Below are positions 11,188 through 21,629 of a DNA stretch of 64,000 nucleotides, one piece after another. The translations under genes were made by a program, and so were the position numbers. The stretch covers positions 1-64,000 of the forward strand of contig KV918947.1 of the NCBI GenBank assembly GCA_002049455.2, written 5' to 3'. The notes below the pieces were generated by a model, which ran no database searches, was not told the DNA's origin, and saw only the letters and a list, made by a program, of their open reading frames with translations. Source of the DNA: Porphyra umbilicalis. Its lineage: Eukaryota > Rhodophyta > Bangiophyceae > Bangiales > Bangiaceae. Position 1 is the stretch's first letter; the number at the start of each line of letters is the position of its first letter.

Positions 11188-11415
11188 GTGGCATGTTTTT
11201 GTTGCATCTTCTGGCTTGGTATTGCTGGCGTTGTGCGGGCAAAAATGGTGGCTTTACGACTTGCAATACTCTCGATACATGATTGACAGGCTCCACGATG
11301 ACAAGTCTGGGGAAATGGGGGCGGGGGGGGTGACGTATGCTGAACGCTCATGGTGCTCAGATAAAAAAGGAGGCGGGAATGGAGCACAGTGCAACTCTTT
11401 ATGACGCTGCCACAC

Positions 11416-12663
11416 TCAGAACATTGGAGCCACACCCGGCCGCAGCATCCCCAGACTCTCCACTCGAGCCGTCATGCTCACCCGAATATGGGAGCGCTCC
11501 CGATCACGGCGCCGCCCGCGCTGATCAGCGCTCACGGAGTCGTTCGGTGCCAGAGACACAACCCCTCCAACGCGATCGGTACCGTACGGTGAAGTAGAGC
11601 AATCCCTCGCACTCTCGTGTCCTCGGAAAAAATTATGCAGACGAAAACAGGCGCGAACCAGGCTCGGCCGCTTGGGAAAAGGAACACGGAGGGGCCGCCA
11701 AAACACACCCCAGCGCCAAGACAACATCCCGAAAGCCTGCTCAATGTGATTACGACAGGAAGATAGGTGAAAGTTGTAGCTATCTTTCCAACGGTCACCG
11801 CCACCACGCCCCGGCCACGGGACTGCCAACACCTCACTCGCAGCATAAGCCTCGTCTGCCACGATGCAGTGCCCATCCTCCGCCATGGCACGTGTCAGGA
11901 CGTTCGTCGGATCCAGAAGCGCGCGACCGAGCTCAGTGCAAGCAAAGGCCGAGGAGTCATGGCTGGAGCCTGGGCTCAAACAGCTCATCCAGCGGAAACG
12001 ATAGTCGGAATCACATATTGCTTGTGTGTTCAAAGCATAAAAGCCTTCGCGACTATAGTAGTCCGCAACGCACTGAACATCCGAGGCAAGCGGCTGCTCT
12101 TGCTCTATCGCCACACCATCCAGAGCGCCGACAACATTACCAAACGGTGAGTTCCGCCGGGATTGAAATCCCCCGGCGTAGTCCAGCCGCCTCTGGCGAT
12201 TGCCCAGCCCAAAATCAAACGCAAGCGAGGGGGTAGTATTCACAGCGTCAACAACCTCCCAGAGCGCCCTGTACATGGTCGAAGGATGAACCCCAAAGGC
12301 GGCGCAAACGTCCAAATAGCTCCCTCCTCCCAGGTACCGCAAGGCAATAGCCGTGCGGCACGCGGGGGACAGTCCACGGCGAGGCAGCCTCGGGCGCAAG
12401 CTGTCCACCAGGTCCACGATTGCATCAACAGGCATCCGCATGGCTCGACAAAAGTGCTCACGATAGCGAGTCTGGATGTCGTCCACGGTCAGGGGGATGG
12501 TCCAAAAGTGCGGTGGTGCCGGGTCGGTGTTGGCGGAGTGGAATCTTGATGGCAGGGGAGAGGAGGGGACCGGACGGGAAAAAACACCCCGTTGGTAATG
12601 CATCGCGTCGGCGGCGTTGGTAGCAAACGCCGCCGTCACTGTTTGCCACGCGGGTGGCAACAT
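11416..12663 (-). CDS. PIF/Harbinger transposase (HARBI1-like DDE nuclease)
   Basis: The first ATG in frame is at 12663 (MLPPAWQTVT), giving about 415 residues, which is normal for the family. The N-terminal part carries a helix-turn-helix-like segment (ALRYLGGGSYLDVCAAFGVH, about residues 120-140). The DDE_Tnp_4 nuclease follows: first Asp in VVGALDGVAI (about 180), second Asp in SPGSSHDSSAF (about 233), the VADEAYA block, and the Glu in HIEQAFGMLSWRW (about 306). No stop or frame change interrupts it, so all three catalytic residues are in place. The protein should cut and paste the surrounding element together with the SAP/Myb protein encoded head-on from the left. It has a single exon. 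Confidence 0.92.
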   Translation of the reverse strand: MLPPAWQTVTAAFATNAADAMHYQRGVFSRPVPSSPLPSRFHSANTDPAPPHFWTIPLTVDDIQTRYREHFCRAMRMPVDAIVDLVDSLRPRLPRRGLSPACRTAIALRYLGGGSYLDVCAAFGVHPSTMYRALWEVVDAVNTTPSLAFDFGLGNRQRRLDYAGGFQSRRNSPFGNVVGALDGVAIEQEQPLASDVQCVADYYSREGFYALNTQAICDSDYRFRWMSCLSPGSSHDSSAFACTELGRALLDPTNVLTRAMAEDGHCIVADEAYAASEVLAVPWPGRGGGDRWKDSYNFHLSSCRNHIEQAFGMLSWRWGVFWRPLRVPFPKRPSLVRACFRLHNFFRGHESARDCSTSPYGTDRVGGVVSLAPNDSVSADQRGRRRDRERSHIRVSMTARVESLGMLRPGVAPMF

Positions 12664-12863
12664 GGTGCCGCGCAAATGGGTGGACGACCTGAAGGATGTG
12701 GAAGGGACCAGGGTATGTGGCCACGTCTCTCACAACCAGTGCCCATGTGCTGCCAGTGCCCATGTGCTGTCGGCGACGAGGGCACACCATAACATACTTG
12801 GTGTTCCAAATTGAAAAATTACTTTCCGCAGCTGCAACGCTGCGCTTAGTTCGTTCGCAGATT

Positions 12864-12912
12864 GGTGCATGCATGGACGCAGCTGCACAGCTTCTGCGAA
12901 CGGGCCTCAGTT
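12864..12912. repeat. right inverted repeat of the Harbinger element
   Basis: The plus strand reads GGTGCATGCATG, then a spacer, then TTCTGCGAACGGGCCTCAG, mirroring the left copy at 9315-9356. Sequence beyond it to about 12990 is GC-rich with CACGCGCC words that may also belong to the terminus. Confidence 0.6.
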
Positions 12913-13129
12913 GCGCCCCGCGCCACACGCACCTAATGGTGCCTCACACCACGCGCCCTACGATGCACGAAGTCCCCACCGCACTGGGAACGCGGCCTCC
13001 CATTGGTTGTGTCAATGTTGACTGACTGTAAACCCGATGAAACGTGCGCCCGATCCGCACGGATGGAAAATTCTGGAAACGATGTGCCGGCCGATGCCAG
13101 CGGCTGCGTCAGACCAGGCGGGTCCACGT

Positions 13130-13880
13130 GCCCGCTTTTCTGCGTCCCCGGCGGTGGCTGGCCCCGCCGGCGCCCCACGGCGCCCATGTTGGTTCCCGCC
13201 GGTGTTCCTTCCCCCCGGTGCTGCGTCCGGGTGGTGCCCTTCCTCGCTCTTGCCCCTTCTTTTTTGCCGCCTCTTCGTCGCCTGTCGCCCCTCTTTGTTG
13301 ACAATCCTCCCTTCCAAGACCCTTCCCTCTGGCGCTCCTCCCTGCCGACACCCTCCCCGCTGGGAGCTCTCTCCGCTGCCACCCATCCGTGCTTGTGCCC
13401 CGCCCCGCTGGTGCCCCTCCCTGTGTGCGCCCCTCGCTGGTAGTGCCGCTCCCTGCTGGCGCCTTTTGCTCGTGGTGCGCCCCCCTGGCGTTGCCCTTCC
13501 CAGGTTGTGCCCCTCCCTTGTGGCTTCCCTCCCTCGTAGTCCGCCTGGGCGCCCTTTACGGCTGGAGCCCCCCCCTGCTGGCATCCCTCGCCTCTGGCGC
13601 CTCTCGCTGGTGGTTTTCCCTCCCTGTTGCTGCCCTTTCATCGGGGTGCCCCTCTTTGGTGGCGCCCCTCCCTGGTGGTCTCCATTGGCGTCCGTCGCCG
13701 CTTGCGCCCCACCCTGCTGTCATCCCTCCACGCTGGCGCCTCTCGCTGTGGTGCCCCTCCCTGCTATTGCCCCTCCTTGGTGGCTCCCCTCGCTGCTGGT
13801 GCCCCTCCCGCTAGCGCCCCTCCCCGATGGTTCCTCTCCGTGCTTGTGCGCCTCCCTGCTGGCGCTCCTCTAAGCTGTCG
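13130..13880. repeat. degenerate minisatellite, about 15-bp unit
   Basis: About 750 bp built of imperfect repeats of a word close to CTGGTGCCCCTCCCT, with variants such as GCTGGCGCCCCTCGC. Because the unit is about five codons long, several frames stay open on both strands and give Ala/Pro/Leu-rich or Gly/Arg-rich pseudo-proteins. I see no reason to call a gene here. Confidence 0.8.
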
Positions 13881-14189
13881 CTCGCACGCTGGATTCCACC
13901 TGCTTGGCACCCGGCGTTGGGAACACTGCCGCGTTAGTGGAAATATTTGACTGCACAAAATGCAAAAAAGACGCCCTTCCTGTTTTTGTCGGCCGTTTTC
14001 GTCGTGTGGCACCGTAGCATCAAAAATGCCACCAGTATGGTCGTGTATCTCTCTTCCAAGACCGACATAAGCGAATCCATTTTTCTATCTCTCTCTCGGT
14101 GTACCAATCAAATAAAAGCATTTGATGACCCACGCTGACACTGCGCATCTTGATCAAGAGCGCTCTGATCAATGGGCACCAAATCGCGC
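13881..14189. other. no gene seen
   Basis: Short AT-richer spacer between the two minisatellite fields. A minus-strand frame runs from the satellite into it but has no recognisable protein character. Confidence 0.5.
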
Positions 14190-17100
14190 ACAACAGTCGG
14201 ACCCAGTGCACGCCGCCCCGCCCCGCTGGTGCGCACGCTCCCCCCGCACCGCCACAGCCGTCGTACCGTGCGGCCAGTAGGCGACGACGCTCGGGCTTGG
14301 CGGGTGCGCTGGAGGGCTCGGCGGGACTGTCGGCGTTTTTCTCCAGCAGGTCTGCGGCAATGGTGGCCTCGCTGGGCGGGTGCGCCGCGGGCTCAGCGGG
14401 GGTGTCGGCGTTGGCCGAGGGCGGCTTGCCGGCGCTGGTTGTCGGTGCAGACGGGTGCGCGGGGGACTCGGCTGGGGTCTCGGCGTTCAGAAAGAGCAAG
14501 GCGGCAGCGTAAGGGGGCGGGCTGAGCGGCTGCGTGGGGTCTCGGCGGGAAGGTCGGCGTTTGCCGACGGCGGCTTTGTGGCGTTGGTAGTCGGTGCGGG
14601 TGGGTGCGCTCGAGGCTTGGTGGGGGTGTCGGCGTTGGGCACGGTCTGTTCGTAGGTACTGGAGGCCGCGCTTGGGTGGTGCGCGGGGGACTCTGCGGTT
14701 GTGTCAGTGTCTGTATAACGTGGGTCGGTGGTAGTATTGGCCGGTGTGGGCGGGTGCGCGGGGCGCTAGGTGAAGATGTTGGTGGTTGGCAAAAGCAGCT
14801 CGGCGGTGTTCGTGTTCGGTGCGGCAGGGTGCGCGGGGGGCTCGGCTGAGGTGTCGGTGCTGGAAAACGTCGATTCGGCGGCGTTGGCTGTCGCGCTTGG
14901 CGTGTGCGCGGGGTCTCGGCGGGGTTTCCGCGTTTGCCAACGGCAAGGCGGAGGCGTTGGCAATCGGGCTGGGCAGGGGCGCGGGTTCTTGGCGTGAGTG
15001 CCGGCGCTTGGCAAGGGCGGTTTTGCGGAATTGGTGGTCGATGTGGGCGGGTGCGCCCGGTCTTCACGGGGGGGTAGGCGTTTGCCAAGGGCGGCTTCGC
15101 GGCGTTGGTGGTCGGTGTTCGCTGGTCCGCGTGGGGCAGCGTGGCGGTACCGCCGGTTGGCACGGGCGGATTTGCGTGGTTGGTGAGCGGGGTGACCGGG
15201 TGCACAAGGGGATGGGTGGAGGTGTCGGTGTTGGGGATGGTTTGGTCTTCCGTGCTGGGGGGCGTGCTTGGTCGGTGCGCGGGGGAATCCGTGGACGTGC
15301 CAGTGTTCGTGACATGTGGGTCGGTCGTTTTATTGGTCGGTGTGGGCATGTGCTCGGGGGGCTAGGTGGGGACGTCGGACGTTGGCAAGGGCGGCTCGGC
15401 TGTGTTAGTGGTCGGTGTGGGTGGGTGTTCGGGGGGCTCGGCGGAGATTACGGCGTTGGCCAACGGCAAGTCCTTGGCGTTGGCGTTCGGACAGGGCGGG
15501 TGCCGGAGGTCTCGGCTGGAGTGTCGGGGTTCGGTGACGGCGGCTTTGCGGCGTTTGTGGTCGGTGTGGGCGGGTGCGCGGTGGGCAATGTGGGCGTGGC
15601 GCCGTGTGGCAAGGGCGGCTCTGCGGCTGTAATGGTCGGTGTGACTGGATTCGCGGGGGGCTGCGTGCGGGTGTCGGCGCTGGGCACGGTGTGGTAGTCG
15701 GTGCTGGGGGCCAGGCTGGGTCGGTGCGCGGGGGACGCTGTCGTTGTGTCAGCCTTTGTAACATGTGGGTCGGCGGTGTTAGTGGCCAGTGTGGGCGGGT
15801 GATCGAAGGTCTAGGTGGGGACGTCGGACATTGGCAAGGGCCGCTAGGCGGCGTTGGTGCTCGGTGTGGGCGGGTGAGCGGGGGGCTCGGCTGATGCTTC
15901 GGCGTTTGGCAATGGCAATTCTGCGGCGCCGGCGGTCATGCTGGCCAGGCGCGCGGGGTCTCGGCGAGGGTATCGGCGTCTCCCGATGGTGGCTTATGGC
16001 GTTGGTGATAGGTGTGGGTGGTTGAGCGGAATCTCAGCGGGGGTGTCGGCGTCTGCCAAGGGCGGCCTTGCGTCGTTAGTGGTCGGTGTGACCGCGTGCG
16101 CGGGGGGCTGGGTGGGGGTGTCGGCGTTGGGCACAGTCTCGTTGTCGGAGCTGTGGGCCGGGCTGGGTCAGTGCGCGGCGGACTATGTGGTTGTGTCAGT
16201 GTTCCTAAACTGCGGGTCGTTTGTTGTATTGGTCTGTGTGCGCGGGTGTTCGGGGGTCTAGGTGAGGACGTCGGACGTTGGCAAGGGCGGCTCGGCGGCG
16301 TTGGCTGCTGGCGTGGCCGGGTGTACTGAGGGCTCGGCAGAGGTGTCGGTGTAAGCCAACGGCAAGTCGGCGGAGTTGGCGTTCGGGCTGGGCGGGTGCG
16401 CGGTTTTTCGGCGGGGGTGTTGGCGATTGCCGAGGAGAACTCTGCGGCGTTGGTCGTCAGTGTAAGAGGGTGCGCGAAGGGGTGGGTGGGGGTGCCGCCG
16501 TTTGGCAAGGGCCGTATTGCAGCGTCGATGAACGATGTGACCGGGTCGGCAGGGGGGTAAGCGGGAGTGTCAGCGTTGGGCGCAGTCTCGTTGACTGTGC
16601 TGGGGTCGGTTCTTGGCCGGTGCGCGAAGGCCTCTGTTGTTCTGTCCGTGCTTGTAAAATGTTGGGCGGTGGTGATATTGGTGAGTGCGCGAGCGGCGAG
16701 GTGTGGGACTCTTCGATCAGAAAGGGCGACTCAACGGCGTTTGTGGTCGGTGCGTGCGGGTGCGCGGGGTGCTCGGCGGAGGTGTGCAGCTATAGAAATG
16801 GCGGCTCTGCGGCATTGATTGTCGGGGTGGGCGGGTGCGCAGGGTGTTTGGTGGAGGTGTGGGGCTTTGGCAAGGGCGGTTCGGCGGCGTTGGTGGTCTG
16901 TGTGGGCGGGTGCGCGAGGTATTGCTGATCCCCCCATTCTGTCCTCATCGACCAGGAACGGTTCCTGGCGGTACGGTTCTTGTGGACCTGGCCATCTATT
17001 GGTTAAACACAGCGGTAAACAGCTGCTCAGCACGAATCTGAGATGTCCTATTGGCTCTCCCACCGTCACTTCCGTGCAGAACCGAGATCCTTCTTTTTCT

Positions 17101-17615
17101 TGAGATTTTCTTCCGATCCCTTCCGTGTCAAGGGAGCAACCGGCCCGCAATCGTTGGGATATCGAGATTTTCTGGGAGATACGCAGAAAAGTGCAGAAAA
17201 ACGAAGGCGTCGATTGTGCGATTGGGGGCCGTACGGGCACATTCTGTAAAGATCGGGCCGGACATGCACTGCTGTCGGACTACTCGACCAATGAGATATC
17301 TGCATTCATTGCCGTTCCACTACCGTTCCGGGGCGATGAGGACAGAATTGGGGGATCAGCAATACTCGGACGGGGTGTCAGCGTTCGGCAAGGGCAAGCC
17401 GGAAGCGTTTGCGGTTGGTCGGGGCGAATGCGCGGGGGGCTTTCCGGTTCTGTCGGCCTCCAGCAGCTGTGGCTCCGCGGCGTTGGTGGTCGGGCTGCGT
17501 TGGTGCCCGAGGAACTATATGGGGGTGTCGCCGTTGGGCAAGGGCGAGTTGGTGGCGGTGGGACAAGGTGTGGGGGGGCGCGCGAGAGGCTTGGCGAGCG
17601 TGTCGGTGCTCTGAA
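14190..17615. repeat. 75-bp satellite with about 448-bp higher-order unit
   Basis: About 3 kb (excluding an inserted MITE) consists of diverged 75-bp monomers. Typical words are GTCGGTGTGGGCGGGTGCGCG, GGGGGCTCGGCGGAGGTGTCG and GCGTTGGGCAAGGGCGG. One variant block beginning CTAGGTGGGGACGTCGGA recurs at 15362, 15811 and 16258, that is every 447-449 bp, which equals six monomers. The neighbouring variant with GTGCTGGGGGSC and ACATGTGGGTCGG moves with it. This is a higher-order repeat. Open frames exist in several phases because 75 is 25 codons, but each is broken after a few units. I treat it as non-coding satellite, possibly expanded from a Pro/Ala/Thr-rich coding segment on the minus strand. 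Confidence 0.85.
16922..17362. mobile_element. MITE with 29-bp TIRs and TA duplication, inside the satellite
   Basis: The left end TTGCTGATCCCCCCATTCTG and its continuation TCCTCATCG match the inverted right end (17334-17362) with one mismatch. The element is flanked by TA at 16920-16921 and 17363-17364. Removing it restores an uninterrupted satellite monomer (GCGCGAGG joined to CTCGGACGGGGTGTC), so the insertion site is exact. TA duplication and TIR form point to a Tc1/mariner-type non-autonomous element, 441 bp long. No coding capacity is seen. Confidence 0.9.
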
Positions 17616-17619
17616 AGGG

Positions 17620-18230
17620 CGTCGTGTCTTAAAAAAAGGTTTTGTACTGCATCTTTGATGCTGTCACATGGTTTGAGTTCTTTGTTGGTGGCTTTCCGCT
17701 ACCAGGGGGAGTCAGGTTGCTCCATCGTTGTGCATCCACTGCAGTGCTGGGTTCTTAAGCTGCCAGGCGGGTCGGCAAGCTGGACAGCAGGGTCTGTGAA
17801 ACTGCTGCGTTTGTAATAGTGGTCATGAACTTGGGACCGCGGTAACGTCAGAGTGGGGCGCACGCTGCGCAGGACAGTGTATTTTTTTCGTGTCAGGCTT
17901 CCTGGCCAAGACGCATGCAGAGAGGCCGGAAATAAGCACGCTGTCGGTTGCATGCTGCTGTCCATCAGGGTGCAGCACGTGCCTGCTGCCGCGCTCGTGG
18001 TGGTGGACAAGTGACAGGTGCATGCTCAACAGGTCGCCTTCTGATTCCTATCCGCGGGCAAAGAGCCTGGCCACCGCACACACGGGAAAAAAAGCAAAAA
18101 AAGTAAGACAAAAGAACAGATCCGAAACTCTCACCACAACCCTTCCTCGTCGGTCAGCCCTGAAAAGGTATCGCTGTCACTTGCGGTCGAATCGCCCGAC
18201 GCCTCGCCGCCGACCGCCGTGTCAACCACG
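17620..18230. other. 3' flank of the hAT gene, no gene seen
   Basis: No gene. It probably contains the 3' untranslated part and one end of the hAT element, since the transposase gene reads toward it. I could not identify matching short terminal repeats or an 8-bp duplication. Confidence 0.4.
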
Positions 18231-18232
18231 AT

Positions 18233-20760
18233 TCAGCTCATGCTGGCACGAGCGCGAGACCTTTCCGCCTCAGACAGCACAGGAACCGTCGATGGGTCGG
18301 CAGGAAGAAGGTGGGCGTTGAAGCGCAGAAGGCAGTGCATCTCCACGTGCTCAAGCAGCATCCTGGAGCGGTCTTTGCGGAGCACCATGCGTGCGACGGA
18401 GAAGTCCCGTTCAGATGCCGCCGACGAGCCGGATGCACCAAGCAGAGCACATGCGACCAGGTGGAGGAGGGGAAAGTCGGCAGCGTGCGAGCGCCAAAAC
18501 GCAAGCTTGTCGTCGCTGGCGGTGTGTGTCGCGAGGAAGGAGTCCAGCTCGCGAGTGACGGTATCCAGCGGCGTGTCAGTGTCGGCAACGTCGCTTTCAT
18601 CCGAGTCCCAGCCAACAAGGGTGGTACGGCACATTTGGCGCTCCTCCTGCAGCAGACCTTCTCATGAAGTCGCGCTAGGATTGACTTGCGCGACATCGGC
18701 TGCGGTCGCCAACACTGCACCACGAGCACGCTCGATCGGGTTCTCCTGCCCAACACGGGCGGCGGCCTTGCGGAGCATCGTAGCTCCCCCCGGAGTGACG
18801 AGGGTGGCAGCCAGCACGGCGTCATTCGCCAGCCAGTTCTTGATAACGCTCTCCGCGCTGAAGAACCTCGCGTCGATCTCGTCTCGCAGGATCCTGACCA
18901 ATGTGGCGGCCTCGTCGCGCAAGCCGTCAGCGGCGCGCCTGGCCTCCAAGGGCACAATCTCGTGCTCGTACATGCGGTTGTCCAGCTCCATGGCGTTCGT
19001 CCTCTTCTTGTCCAGCCCAAGAATAGAAGAATGGCCTCACGGCCGACGGCTAGCGGCTTCTCGTACGACGTAGGGCATGCGAAGACACCGACTCGCATGG
19101 TGCGACGCAGCCGGCTGACGAGCCCAAGGGCATCAGCAACCGTCAAACTGGTACTCTGCATCGCCACACAAGCCTCGAACGCGGGCTGCAGCACTCCAAT
19201 CAGGTGGCGCACGGCCTCCCAATCGGACCTCCATAACCGACGCTCCCGATGAGCAGCCGTTGGGTCGTCCAGCTTCCAAAACTCAACCAGCCTTGGCATG
19301 AGTGTGAAAAGTCTAACGAGAGCAACATATGTGAATCCCCACCGAGTTGGTGACTCGGTCAGCAACTTGCGCGGTGCATTATCCCCATTGAAAGGTACGG
19401 AGTTCAGCTTCTCGACGCTTGCCGTTGACTTGTGGAAGAGTTTTCCAATATTGCGAGCACGGCTGAGCAGGTCAGCAGCGCCCGGATTTGCTCCACCCGT
19501 CCTTGACGTTGATGAAGAGGATGCCGCGCCCGCCCGCGCCGCCCTTCCTGCCGCCGTGTTGCCAGTTCCACCAAGGGCAACCATGACCGCCAAGTGTAGA
19601 GTGTGGGCAGCGCAGGGCACCCAGCGGGGCCACAGCTGTGTCAACGCCTTCTTGACGTTTGAGCCAGAGTCGGAGGTCGACGAGCTCACATCCTCTGTGC
19701 GCACACCATATCGGCGGAGGAGGCGCTCCGTCCATGACCTGATGTTGCCGTGGTCGTGCCGCCCATTTAAAGCAGCTACACCAAGGTGGAGCTCCACAAT
19801 GGAGAAGGTGCCAGGGTCGACGCAGCGCAACACGAGGGAGCCGTAAGAGCCGGAGCCGTGCCGCTCCGTCCACAAGTCCGTCACCGAGTGGAAAACGGCA
19901 CATCTCGGTAGAGCCTTTGGAAGCGCCGCACTTGAGCTCGGAGTTGATCCGTCACAAAAGAGAAGAGATCAAAAAGGATGTTGCGCACGCCGGCTGGTGC
20001 CGGGGGATCGTACGACACGCCTAGACCCAGCACAAATTCAAGCAAGTACTTGTTCTCCGTCAAAGCAAGCGGTGACAGAGTCATCACCAGCATCAGGACG
20101 ACGCGGACGTGGTGCGGTCGCGCCTGGGCCGGCGTCATTGATTGGGTCCTTGACGCCGTGAGGTAGCCGTCTAGTGGTCCGCCATGTCCACTACCACCAC
20201 CGGCCGCTGTCCCCGACTTCCTTGTGCGCCACGCGAGCACAGCGGCGTGTCGGCGACGCTGCACGTCGTCGACCACGCTTGAAGCGAAGATGTTGCCGTA
20301 GCGGCGCCAAGCGTTGCTCGACTTGCCGTGCTTGAGGTAGTAGGTGGCGGTCACCCCGACGAGAGCGCAAACGCGGCAACGAACCACGAAGTGACCCCTC
20401 TGGCCATCCTCGGTCCCCGTGAACGTATCCCACAAATCGTTGGCGTGGGGCCGCGTCGTCCAGCATTTCTCCCCGCTCTTGTGGGGGTACCACGTTGCAC
20501 CTGCGTGGAAGATGCGAGTTGGGCAACTCGAAAAGGACGAAGCCGTGTAGGGCCCGATGATAGTCGCCAAAAAGTCTTGGCCGCACGCCGCAAAGGCCAG
20601 CACATCCGCGCTCTCATCTTGGCTGCGCTGGGGCGGGGTTGGCGTCTGCACCAGCGCCACGCCCCGACCGCCAGGTGCCAACTCGTCCTCGAGTCCATCG
20701 CTACGGCTGCTGGAGGCTGCACCGATGGATGCCAGGGAGCAGATGGCCCAACGAGTTCTC
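18233..20760 (-). pseudogene. hAT-family transposase, decayed
   Basis: Reading leftward, the N-terminal part (20760-19890) carries a BED-type zinc finger (GHFVVRCRVCALVG, then LKHGKSSNAWRRYG). The core follows: TDLWTERHGSGSYGSL, STSDSGSNVKKAL with the hAT Asp, and PCAAHTLHLAV. The C-terminal hAT dimerisation domain is at 18500-18290 (FPLLHLVACALLG, SAASERDFSVARMVL). The frame changes near 19885 and near 19020, and an in-frame TGA stands at about 18660 where CGA is likely ancestral, so it cannot make a full transposase as written. The start codon was not found and the first exon may lie upstream. The family assignment is firm. Confidence 0.85.
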
Positions 20761-21180
20761 AACAGGGGATGCGGGGGGTGTCGGCCAGAGAGAGGCGCTT
20801 ATGCCACCCCTTCGTTGCTTGACGCGTTTAGGGAGAGACACATTTGCTGCTGCCACAAACCGACAGCCGGTCTCCTTTTATTCGCTGATGTCGATTCGAC
20901 GTTAGGGGCTCACTTCGCTCGGATGAGACAGGTGCCTTGTTTGAAGGTTCGATTGCATCCCTGCAGATGGAGTCGCAGGCACGAACGCCGCCGTCGTCCT
21001 GACCATTCATCTTGCCGGATAAAGCGGAGTGTCTCAAGTCCGATCTGAGTACAGTCTATTCTGGGACCAGAGCTCTGATAAGGACTGCTCTACTCCTTTC
21101 CCTCGAAATTGAGTACATGACGAGCTTCCCGCCTCACCCTATGTCCCGAATGGATACGATTACCCGGCTCGGATACATCC
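20761..21180. other. 5' flank of the hAT gene, no gene seen
   Basis: No supported gene. It is more balanced in composition than its surroundings and likely holds the 5' end of the hAT element and its border, which I could not locate. Confidence 0.4.
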
Positions 21181-21181
21181 C

Positions 21182-21628
21182 TCATGGATTTATTCTCACC
21201 AACCCCTGGTCAACAGCTTGATGTGCTCTGCCGACGTATCCTTCGCGCCAGCCAGCAACGTCCACTATGCAGCCACGACGTCGAAACCGACGGCCCCGAT
21301 GGTCGTCATGTCTACGAGGTGGTCCAGCGTGACCCACCCTCGTCTGGACATCAGGGCCGCGGTCGCACTGAAAAAGGCGGCCGTCGCGACTTCGCCCTCG
21401 ACGCGTTCGTGCGTGAGCTCGGCCAGGGGCGCGCCAGCGACAGTCAGCGGTCGCATCCGCTGCAGCAGGCCCCACGTACCAGTCGACGGCCAGCCAAAAC
21501 CGGCGACCGAAAAGCAGCCTCGCAGGGTGGGTCATCGGCACGAGCACACTGAAAGCGGGAATTGTCAGCACACGCATCAGCGGCGGACCACTGTACTCGG
21601 CGTTATACGCAGCCGCGCTGCCACTCAA
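21182..21628 (-). CDS. unrecognised protein fragment
   Basis: Two overlapping minus-strand frames together look protein-like: one with LLFGRRFWLAVDWYVGP (about 21530-21480) and one with LAELTHERVEGEVATAAFF and RRGWVTLDHLVDM (21456-21265), which continues to LLAGAKDTSAEHIKLL near 21200. The change of frame around 21470 suggests a decayed gene or an unresolved intron. The helical, hydrophobic character is not typical of random GC-rich frames here. No family is recognised. Confidence 0.25.
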   Translation of the reverse strand: MSGSAAAYNAEYSGPPLMRVLTIPAFSVLVPMTHPARLLFGRRFWLAVDWYVGPAAADATADCRWRAPGRAHARTRRGRSRDGRLFQCDRGPDVQTRVGHAGPPRRHDDHRGRRFRRRGCIVDVAGWREGYVGRAHQAVDQGLVRINP

Positions 21629-21629
21629 G

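Larger units (their letters stand above)
9315..12912. mobile_element. PIF/Harbinger DNA transposon with two genes
   Basis: Two convergent genes, a SAP/Myb-like protein (plus) and a HARBI1-type nuclease (minus), are flanked by related inverted sequences. One copy at about 9315-9356 contains, on the minus strand, GGTGCATGCATG followed by CTGCGAACGGGCCT. The other copy at 12864-12912 contains the same words in the same order on the plus strand. The true ends probably lie a little further out, since similarity fades gradually. The 3-bp target duplication typical of the family could not be pinned. Both genes look nearly intact, so the element could be recent. Confidence 0.75.

Noticed and set aside
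14786-15697. A 303-codon plus-strand frame and several minus-strand Pro/Thr-rich frames in the satellite
   Set aside because: They exist because the 75-bp monomer is a multiple of three. Each is interrupted at different monomers and no start or domain is present.
14190-17615. CRISPR-like spaced repeats
   Set aside because: Monomers are contiguous and diverged with no unique spacers of constant length. This is a eukaryotic satellite.
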